Source: an uncultured candidate division WWE3 bacterium (GTDB lineage Bacteria > Patescibacteriota > WWE3 > UBA101185 > UBA10185). From it: a stretch of 6,879 nt of DNA. Shown here piece by piece: positions 1-5,199 of this stretch. The stretch covers positions 1 through 6,879 of the forward strand of contig CALKWN010000073.1 of the NCBI GenBank assembly GCA_938004185.1. The letters are read 5' to 3'. Every line of letters begins with the position of its first letter. The stretch's first letter is position 1. The notes under the pieces were generated by a model. The model was not told the DNA's origin and ran no database searches. It saw only the letters and a program-made list of their open reading frames with translations. The translations under genes and the position numbers were made by a program.

Positions 1-48
1 CGACCACCGAGATCTACACTCTTTCCCTACACGACGCTCTTCCGATCT
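1..48 (+). other. Illumina P5/TruSeq adapter (technical sequence)
   Basis: These bases match the Illumina P5 plus TruSeq read-1 adapter from its eleventh base to its last base (ending GCTCTTCCGATCT). They are not biological. Positions 4-48 are the exact reverse complement of 6835-6879, so the record looks as if it had a 45-bp inverted terminal repeat; this is the same adapter ligated to both ends of one fragment. The polymerase reading frame becomes meaningful directly after base 48. Confidence 0.98.
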
Positions 49-828
49 GGCACTATCCGCAATATCTATGGGGCACCCCCAGGCTACTTATACGTCTGTG
101 CTGACTTCTCTCAGATTGAGTTGCGCCTTGTGGCTGATGCGTCAGGGGATCCTACCTTGCGACATATCTTCCGAACTGGCGGTGACGTCCATGTGGCTAC
201 CGCCCAAGCGGCCATGGGTAGTGACGACATCCCCACGAAGGATCAACGTAAGGCTGCGAAGTCGATTAACTTCGGCTATATCTACGGCATGGGATGGCGT
301 AAGTACAAGTCTTATGCCAAAGAGAAATACGGGGTGGAGGTAACAGATATTGAGTCACAGCAGTTTCGGAAGAGATTTTTTGGTAATTACTATGGCCTTG
401 AGCCCTGGCATGAGCGCGTCCGACAGCGCGTTGCTGCTCAGGGCTTTATGGCCTATCCCTCTGGTCGCATCCGTCGCCTTCCAGGGGTATTTTCCTCCGA
501 GGAGTCGGTTCGTGCTGAAGCAATGAGACAGGCAATCAATAGTCCAATTCAGGGGTTTGGGTCCGGGGATTTAAAGGTCATGGCACTGCTCAGCCTTTTC
601 GAAGAATTTGAGATGGCAGGCAAGGATGACCTATTATTGACGGGGGAGGTTCACGATTCCATCCTCGGCTGGGTGCGTGAGGACAAGGTTCAGGAAATTG
701 GCCCGCGGATTAAGCAGCTCATGGAGCACCCGAAGTTGTTGGACCGCTTTGGGATTGAAATTTCCGTGCCCCTCGTCGTGGATGTTGAGATTGGCGACTA
801 TTGGGGCGATGATAAATACACCTTCTAG
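49..828 (+). CDS. polA: Family A DNA polymerase, 5'-truncated C-terminal part
   Basis: This is the polymerase domain of a family A (Pol I-like) replicative or repair DNA polymerase; the 5' end was lost when the fragment was made. The frame is open from base 49 and gives 259 residues. Seen directly: motif A DFSQIELR (catalytic Asp, residue 19), motif B/O-helix R67-x3-K71-x3-F75-G-x2-Y79-G, and motif C EVHDS (catalytic Asp, residue 203), ending with the usual IGDYW-type tail. F75 corresponds to E. coli Phe762. Two deviations are visible: motif C has Ser after HD where E. coli has Glu, and the segment after AIN reads QGFGSGDLK rather than the common QGTAADIIK. The 5' nuclease and 3'-5' exonuclease parts cannot be judged. 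It is followed after 6 bases by the Cas4-like exonuclease, so the two are probably cotranscribed. A later TTG at 121 is not a start: motif A lies across it. Confidence 0.96.
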   Translation, partial: GTIRNIYGAPPGYLYVCADFSQIELRLVADASGDPTLRHIFRTGGDVHVATAQAAMGSDDIPTKDQRKAAKSINFGYIYGMGWRKYKSYAKEKYGVEVTDIESQQFRKRFFGNYYGLEPWHERVRQRVAAQGFMAYPSGRIRRLPGVFSSEESVRAEAMRQAINSPIQGFGSGDLKVMALLSLFEEFEMAGKDDLLLTGEVHDSILGWVREDKVQEIGPRIKQLMEHPKLLDRFGIEISVPLVVDVEIGDYWGDDKYTF

Positions 829-831
829 GAG
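827..831 (+). promoter_or_regulatory. Shine-Dalgarno for the Cas4-like gene
   Basis: AGGAG overlaps the last two bases of the polymerase stop codon. It is 3 bases from the ATG at 835 and 6 bases from the ATG at 838. The spacing favours the second ATG, although the first cannot be excluded. The arrangement suggests translational coupling to the polymerase. Confidence 0.6.
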
Positions 832-834
832 AAC

Positions 835-1863
835 ATGATGGCGCGAAAAGTGATGACTATGCGTTGGTCAGCAATTCGAACCTGGCGCAAATGCCAGCAG
901 CTGTATAAGTATAAGTACATCAATCTCTACAAGAAGCGTCGACCGGCCGCCCCACTGATCCGGGGTAGTATTCTAGGGGAGTGTTTGGACAAGAGGGCTG
1001 AGGGGAAGTCATTTGACCCCGTGATTCAAAAGTATCAGAAGGAGTACGGGAAGCTATTTAAGGAAGAACAGGAGGAGTACGGTGACCTACTCGGGGAATG
1101 CGCCCGAATCATCAATAACTATATTGAGACCTACCAGGACGATGGCCTAGAGTACCTGAAAGGACCCGACGGGAATCCCTACGAGATTGAGGTGAAGACG
1201 GACCTCAAAGTGGATGACTACAAGGTTCGATTTCAGGGCCACATCGATAAGCTGGCTCTCGACACTAAAGACCGCCTGCTGGTGATGGACCACAAGTCCC
1301 ACAAGACCATTCCCGACAGCTCAGCCCGCTTTAATGACCTCCAGCTACTAACCTATGTATGGCTACTTCCTCAGAGTGACTTGGAGATGGAAGCTGACGG
1401 CGTGCTGTGGGACTACCTTCGCACCAAGCCCCCCACCGTCCCTGAAGAGTTGAAGCGGGGGGGCCTGACGAAACGGGCCAACCTCGACACCGACTACGCC
1501 ACCTACCTGGGTGAGATCACTCGCTTGGGGCTGAACCCGGAGGATTACCGCGACATATTAAACCGGCTTAAGGAGGCGGGATTGACTCGGTATTTTGAGC
1601 GTGTTACATTACCAGCTCCGGGAAAATCAATGATCCAAAACATGGCAGCTGACTTCATGGAGACTATCCGACATATTATCTACGCAATGGATCGCGGGAT
1701 GTTTGTCAGAAGTATGACCCGTGAGTGCTCCCGCTGTGAATTTCATGCCCTTTGTGCGGCTGAGTTAAGGGGACTTGACACCGACTTTATTCTGAAGCAT
1801 GATTATGTCCAGGTGGATGGAGACGACCCCCATTCCCGAAAGTACAAGCCCATCAAAGTCTAG
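835..1863 (+). CDS. Cas4/RecB-like PD-(D/E)XK exonuclease with Fe-S cysteines
   Basis: A 342-residue nuclease of the PD-(D/E)XK superfamily (PDDEXK_1, Cas4/RecB/AddB-like). Seen: GHID with D138, then D152-H-K154 as the (D/E)xK element, and Q170-x3-Y174, the RecB-family QxxxY motif. One cysteine near the N-terminus (C20) and three near the C-terminus (C298-x2-C301-x5-C307) reproduce the pattern that binds a 4Fe-4S cluster in Cas4 and AddB. The RG-x3-H element found near the N-terminus of many relatives appears here as R43-G44-S-I-L-G48, so the metal-binding His seems to be replaced. From the family, a metal-dependent ssDNA or dsDNA exonuclease that resects ends for annealing is expected; this is inferred. 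No CRISPR repeats or other cas genes are present, so a role in phage recombination or replication is more likely than spacer acquisition. It sits between the polymerase and the Sak4-like gene, 8 bases upstream of the latter. The start may be ATG 838. Confidence 0.88.
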   Translation: MMARKVMTMRWSAIRTWRKCQQLYKYKYINLYKKRRPAAPLIRGSILGECLDKRAEGKSFDPVIQKYQKEYGKLFKEEQEEYGDLLGECARIINNYIETYQDDGLEYLKGPDGNPYEIEVKTDLKVDDYKVRFQGHIDKLALDTKDRLLVMDHKSHKTIPDSSARFNDLQLLTYVWLLPQSDLEMEADGVLWDYLRTKPPTVPEELKRGGLTKRANLDTDYATYLGEITRLGLNPEDYRDILNRLKEAGLTRYFERVTLPAPGKSMIQNMAADFMETIRHIIYAMDRGMFVRSMTRECSRCEFHALCAAELRGLDTDFILKHDYVQVDGDDPHSRKYKPIKV

Positions 1864-1871
1864 GAGATACC

Positions 1872-2723
1872 ATGGCTATCGTCAAAAGTTCGCAGGCAGA
1901 GAAAAAATCCCCCTACAGCGCCATCATGAGTAGGATTCAGCCCGTGCATGAACTTCCCTTGACCCTCTCCGCCCTGTTCTACGGTCGCAGCGGTACGGGG
2001 AAAACCACTCTAGCGGCGTCATTTCCGAAGCCCGCCCTAATCTTGGATATCCGAGAGAAAGGTACCGACTCAGTCTATGATGTTCCGGGGATCGACGTCC
2101 TGTCAGTCACCGATTGGGACGATATTGAAGAGGTCTACTGGATGCTGAAGAAGGAGGGCAACTACAAGACCGTAATCATTGACCAAGTGTCTGCTATGCA
2201 AGACCTGTGCCGTGAAAAAATCATGGCGGATGACAATGCCTCAAAAATGAGTCTTCGACTGTTTGGAGAGCTATCTGGCCGCATGAAGGAATGGCTGACA
2301 AGCTATCGAGACCTGATCGATGACAACATCCACGTGGTGTTTCTGGCCCATGATCGCACCTTTGGCAATGATGAGGCCGAAGACGAAGACCAGATGATTG
2401 ACCCGACAGTCGGTCCCCGCGTGATGCCGAGTGTAGCATCAACCCTGTGCGGCCTAGTGAAGGTTGTGGGCTGCACTCACATCCAAGAATCCTATGGTAA
2501 ACGTGACCCCAAGACTCGCAAGCGAGACCGGGTAGTCAACTATTGTTTGCGTGTTGGGGCGAATGGCGTATATACTACGAAGGTTCGCACCAGCAAAAAG
2601 AATCCTGTCCCTCCCCTCATGGTCGACCCCAGTTTTGAAGGTCTGATGACAATGATGAGGGGGACGGATATCACCCCCAGTGCCCCCCGTGGGGCTAAAA
2701 CTCGTATCAAAAGGAGCACTTAA
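1872..2723 (+). CDS. Sak4-like RecA-fold ATPase (single-strand annealing protein)
   Basis: A 283-residue P-loop ATPase of the phage nucleotide-binding (AAA_24/Sak4) type. Seen: Walker A GRSGTGKT at residues 38-45, Walker B VIID at 101-104, and a later segment (about 155-205) with the conserved VVFLAHD strand followed by a DP..GPRVMPSVAS stretch. The C-terminus is basic (KTRIKRST). Sak4 proteins are shortened RecA/Rad51 core domains; Sak4 of phage HK620 has been shown to anneal single strands with help from its cognate SSB. The SSB-like gene next door fits this pairing. AGGAG at 1862-1866, 5 bases before the ATG, supports the start; it overlaps the upstream stop codon. The next gene begins 2 bases after the stop. 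An alternative is a generic AAA+ ATPase of unknown role, but the neighbours argue for Sak4. Confidence 0.85.
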   Translation: MAIVKSSQAEKKSPYSAIMSRIQPVHELPLTLSALFYGRSGTGKTTLAASFPKPALILDIREKGTDSVYDVPGIDVLSVTDWDDIEEVYWMLKKEGNYKTVIIDQVSAMQDLCREKIMADDNASKMSLRLFGELSGRMKEWLTSYRDLIDDNIHVVFLAHDRTFGNDEAEDEDQMIDPTVGPRVMPSVASTLCGLVKVVGCTHIQESYGKRDPKTRKRDRVVNYCLRVGANGVYTTKVRTSKKNPVPPLMVDPSFEGLMTMMRGTDITPSAPRGAKTRIKRST

Positions 2724-2725
2724 AC

Positions 2726-3385
2726 ATGGCATTCCGCAAAAGTAAAGGCAAAAAATCCGCTGGTATCTCGGTTGATTTCGAGGGAGTTGAGGCCGGCGGC
2801 CGATCCCTTCCCGATGGCACCTATGCGTGCGTGGTGGATGGGATCCCTGAGTTGAAGGAGTCTCAGGGGGGGAATGAGTACATCTCTTGGACCCTGAAAG
2901 TCGACTCGGGCAAGTACAAGGGGCGAAAGGTCTGGCACAACACCAGTCTCCAGCCGCAGGCTCTCTGGAACCTGCGCAACATGCTGGAGGCAATGGGAAT
3001 TCAAGTTGAGGATGGTGCAATGGACTTGGAGCTGGATGAGTTCGAAGGGCAGGCCGTGGGGGTCATCGTGGTGAACGAGAAGTATGAGGGCAAAGATCGC
3101 CCGCGTGCCTCCGAGTTCATTCCGGTGGAAGATGTCGAAGATGACGACGGAGACGACGACCCGGAAGAGGATGGCGCGGATGAAGACGACGAGCCCTCGC
3201 CCAAGAAAACCTCCCGCAAGAAGAAAGCCCCCGAGCCCGAGTTTAAAGTCGGCCAGAAGGTGACCTTCGAGGACGACGGAGAGGAAATCGCTGGCAAGAT
3301 CACCGAACTGGAGGAAGAGGTGGCCACCGTGAAGGTCGGTCGTGAGTTGTACGAGGTTGAGGTCAGCGACTTGTCGGCTGCCTAA
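2726..3385 (+). CDS. DUF669-type SSB-like protein with acidic linker and extra C-terminal domain
   Basis: A 219-residue protein. Residues about 15-125 match the DUF669 phage family, thought to be OB-fold single-strand DNA-binding proteins: DGTY, then GGNEYISWTLKV, then GKYKGRKVW, then a helical LRNMLEAMGI. Residues 135-156 are almost all Asp/Glu, followed by a basic patch (about 159-167, PKKTSRKKK). Residues 171-216 form a separate small, probably all-beta unit (FKVGQKVTF, then GKITELEEE, then VKVG, then YEVEVSDL), resembling a KOW/Tudor/SH3-like barrel. Ordinary bacterial SSBs end in a short acidic tip; here the acidic stretch is internal. AAGGAG at 2711-2716, 9 bases before ATG, gives the start. 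It probably coats ssDNA made by the Cas4-like exonuclease and partners the Sak4-like protein. The SSB function is inferred from family and context; the fold of the C-terminal unit is a guess from sequence pattern. Confidence 0.85.
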   Translation: MAFRKSKGKKSAGISVDFEGVEAGGRSLPDGTYACVVDGIPELKESQGGNEYISWTLKVDSGKYKGRKVWHNTSLQPQALWNLRNMLEAMGIQVEDGAMDLELDEFEGQAVGVIVVNEKYEGKDRPRASEFIPVEDVEDDDGDDDPEEDGADEDDEPSPKKTSRKKKAPEPEFKVGQKVTFEDDGEEIAGKITELEEEVATVKVGRELYEVEVSDLSAA

Positions 3386-3406
3386 TCAACAACTTGGAGG
3401 CTAGGA

Positions 3407-3437
3407 GGGGGGGGGATCAAGGGTTCCTCCCCTTTTT
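3407..3437 (+). terminator. Probable intrinsic terminator between SSB and helicase genes
   Basis: A G-rich strand (3409-3416, GGGGGGGA) can pair with TCCTCCCC (3425-3432), 8 pairs with one G-T wobble, around an 8-base loop, directly followed by five T. This is the form of a rho-independent terminator and lies in the only real gap of the operon. The stem is part of a nine-G run (3407-3415), so length errors in sequencing or natural slippage are possible. It may attenuate rather than end transcription, because all genes downstream continue on the same strand with no obvious promoter in the gap. Confidence 0.55.
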
Positions 3438-3446
3438 CTACTACCT

Positions 3447-4862
3447 ATGAAGACCTGGGTTCCCGACGCCACACAACTAAAGGCTCGCAATTTTCTCCGA
3501 GCCCACTATCATTCAGCTGGGTTATTTCTTCCCCCAGGCTGGGGAAAGACTTCAATCGCATTGTCTGCTATCACCCACCTAATGCGACGGAAGAGGATCC
3601 GCCGGGTGCTGGTAGTTGCCCCTGTTAGGCCTACTTACGCGGTTTGGCCTGAGGAGCCAAAGCTGTGGGAACAGTTCCACGGCTTAACGGTAGGCGTGAT
3701 ACACGGAAAGGAACGTGAGCAGGTTTTGCGAGACCGTACCTATAATGTTCATGTCACAAACTACGACTCGCTGGCCTGGATCGCCCAGCAGCCCCTCCCG
3801 AACCGCTATTGGGACTTAATTGTTCTAGATGAGTCAGGGAATATTAAGCATCCTGACACTCTTCGATCCCAGGCCCTAAAGTTCCTTCAAGGGTCCCGCG
3901 GGGCCCCCTACTGTTGGATCCTGAACGGGTCACCAATTCCTAGACACTATGAAGACCTGTTTGGTCAGCTGCTGGCAATGGACGGGGGCAAGCTGCTTGG
4001 GAAGAGCCTTCGGGAGTACCGACGACGCTTTTTCCGCCAGTCTGGGTGGGGACGAAAGACCTGGACAGTCACGCGATTGGGTAAGAGACAAATCAAGCGT
4101 CTAATTGCCCCCAGGGTGTTTTCATTGGATGAGAACTCCTATAAGGACCTGCCCCTACTCAAGATGGTAGACCGTATGGTTGAGTTCCCCCCCGAGTTGA
4201 AAAAGAAATACATCCACTTTGTAAAGAATAGCATCGTCTCAATCTGTGGTGAGAAGATTACTGCCGCAAATGCTGGGGCCTTGACAATGAAAGTGCTCCA
4301 GTTCACGGGGGGTAACATCTACCTGGATGAGCTCGATGAGCGGGGGAAGAAAGTGCCCCTCCATATCCACGACCTGAAGGAGGAACAGTTGAGTGGGCTG
4401 ATTGAAGAGCTCCAAGGGAATCAGCTGCTGATAGGCTATCGGTTTAAACATGAGAAGGCCCGCCTAAAGGAGGTGCTTCGACGGTTTCAGGATCCCGTAC
4501 CTGTCATGGATAACCCCCGCCTAACCGTGAAACTCCAGAATGAGTGGAACGCCGGAAAGTATCGAGTGATGATGGGTAATCCGAAGTCAATGAGCCACGG
4601 TCTAAATCTCCAGAAGTTTAAGGAGGGGCACGGGGCGGTGGCCTTCTACACCCTTCCCCATGACTACGACCATTATGACCAGATGATTCGTCGAATCCGG
4701 AGGAGGGGGTTTAAGCGAATGGTGATCGTATATCGAATCATGGTAAAGGGGACGGTAGATGAGGAGCTTGCACAGCTGCTGACTAACAAAGAAATGACCC
4801 AAAACGACTTCATGCGCCATCTGGCAACCTACTGGGAGAAATTTGATGGTAGCCGTCTTTAA
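3447..4862 (+). CDS. SNF2-type superfamily II DNA helicase/ATPase
   Basis: A 471-residue compact SF2 helicase of the phage SNF2/DEXD type. Motifs in order: I PGWGKT (30-35, K34), Ia VLVVAPVRP (54-62), II DESG (128-131), III-like NGSPIPRHYEDLF (160-172), V GNPKSMSHGLNLQ (377-389), VI QMIRRIRRRG (412-421), then the typical GTVDEELAQLL tail (435-445). The two RecA lobes flank a basic insert (about 185-225). Compared with common SNF2 proteins, motif I lacks the MGLGKT wording, motif II ends in Gly rather than His or Ser, and motif III has Asn-Gly-Ser-Pro in place of the usual Thr-Gly-Thr-Pro. It likely uses ATP to move on or remodel DNA during phage replication or recombination. No Shine-Dalgarno lies at a normal distance from ATG 3447: the bases before it are pyrimidine-rich, and AGGAG at 3403-3407 lies beyond the hairpin. 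The N-terminus is nevertheless normal for the family. Its 3' end overlaps the VRR-NUC gene by 17 bases. Confidence 0.92.
   Translation: MKTWVPDATQLKARNFLRAHYHSAGLFLPPGWGKTSIALSAITHLMRRKRIRRVLVVAPVRPTYAVWPEEPKLWEQFHGLTVGVIHGKEREQVLRDRTYNVHVTNYDSLAWIAQQPLPNRYWDLIVLDESGNIKHPDTLRSQALKFLQGSRGAPYCWILNGSPIPRHYEDLFGQLLAMDGGKLLGKSLREYRRRFFRQSGWGRKTWTVTRLGKRQIKRLIAPRVFSLDENSYKDLPLLKMVDRMVEFPPELKKKYIHFVKNSIVSICGEKITAANAGALTMKVLQFTGGNIYLDELDERGKKVPLHIHDLKEEQLSGLIEELQGNQLLIGYRFKHEKARLKEVLRRFQDPVPVMDNPRLTVKLQNEWNAGKYRVMMGNPKSMSHGLNLQKFKEGHGAVAFYTLPHDYDHYDQMIRRIRRRGFKRMVIVYRIMVKGTVDEELAQLLTNKEMTQNDFMRHLATYWEKFDGSRL
4834..4838 (+). promoter_or_regulatory. Shine-Dalgarno for the VRR-NUC gene, inside the helicase gene
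   Basis: GGGAG lies 7 bases before ATG 4846, within the last codons of the helicase gene. It selects ATG 4846 over the TTG at 4843 as the start of the nuclease and implies coupled translation of the two proteins. Confidence 0.65.
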
Positions 4863-5199
4863 GAGAAGGGTTAAGGAATCCACGGTTGAAAACAGCTTTA
4901 TTCGGAAGTGTAGAAACTATGAGCAGCCATTAAAGCTGAGAAAGATGAATGGTGAGGGAAACCGAAGTTGGCCCGACAGGATGATTTTGGGTAGTCAGGG
5001 ATTCACGGCCTTTATAGAATTCAAGCGCCCAGGAGAGAAGCCGACTGAGCTCCAGAGTGAGATGCTCCAGGAGTTGGGCCAGTTGGGATTTCCTGCCTCT
5101 TGGTTTGATGATGCTACTAAGGCGTTTGACTGGTTAACCCACCAATACACCTGCCATTTGAGCCTGGTCAGTGATCGCAAGGGCCGAAGGGGGAAATGA
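4846..5199 (+). CDS. Stand-alone VRR-NUC domain nuclease
   Basis: A 117-residue protein consisting of little more than a VRR-NUC domain, a PD-(D/E)XK nuclease fold also found at the C-terminus of FAN1 and as single-domain proteins in phages. Seen: an early Glu (E11 and E15) in the first helix, W-P-D44 as the PD element, I-E58-F-K60 as the ExK element, and T-E-L-Q70 followed by a helix ending in G, typical of the family. The usual length for phage stand-alone members is about 90-130 residues. Family members cut branched DNA such as Holliday junctions, as homodimers; that role here is inferred. The gene starts inside the end of the helicase gene and its own TGA stop overlaps the ATG of the next gene, so helicase, nuclease and deacetylase form a coupled trio. 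The last 17 residues are basic and not part of the conserved domain. Confidence 0.9.
   Translation: MVAVFKRRVKESTVENSFIRKCRNYEQPLKLRKMNGEGNRSWPDRMILGSQGFTAFIEFKRPGEKPTELQSEMLQELGQLGFPASWFDDATKAFDWLTHQYTCHLSLVSDRKGRRGK
5187..5193 (+). promoter_or_regulatory. Shine-Dalgarno for the HDAC-like gene
   Basis: AAGGGGG ends 2 bases before ATG 5196 and 5 bases before the immediately following ATG 5199. Spacing favours 5199 as the working start, giving a protein one residue shorter; the first ATG overlaps the nuclease stop codon as ATGA. Confidence 0.55.

Noticed and set aside
68..343. A 91-codon + strand open frame starting at ATG 68
   Set aside because: It is out of frame with the polymerase, whose motifs A and B cover the same bases; composition is Ser/Arg/Pro-rich and not protein-like.
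835..1863. Cas4-like gene as a sign of a CRISPR adaptation module
   Set aside because: No repeats, cas1 or cas2 are present; the neighbours are all phage replication genes, where Cas4-like exonucleases are common.
2454..3020. Minus-strand open frames of up to 188 codons across the Sak4-SSB junction
   Set aside because: They lie wholly antisense to two well-supported genes, lack ribosome sites and show Pro/His/Cys-rich shadow composition.
3001..3327. A minus-strand open frame of 108 codons, very Ser-rich
   Set aside because: It is the antisense of the Asp/Glu-rich linker of the SSB-like gene (GAC/GAG/GAA read backwards give Ser-, Val- and Phe-type codons).
4843..4845. TTG 4843 as the start of the VRR-NUC gene
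   Set aside because: The ATG directly after it has better spacing (7 bases) from GGGAG and is a stronger start codon.
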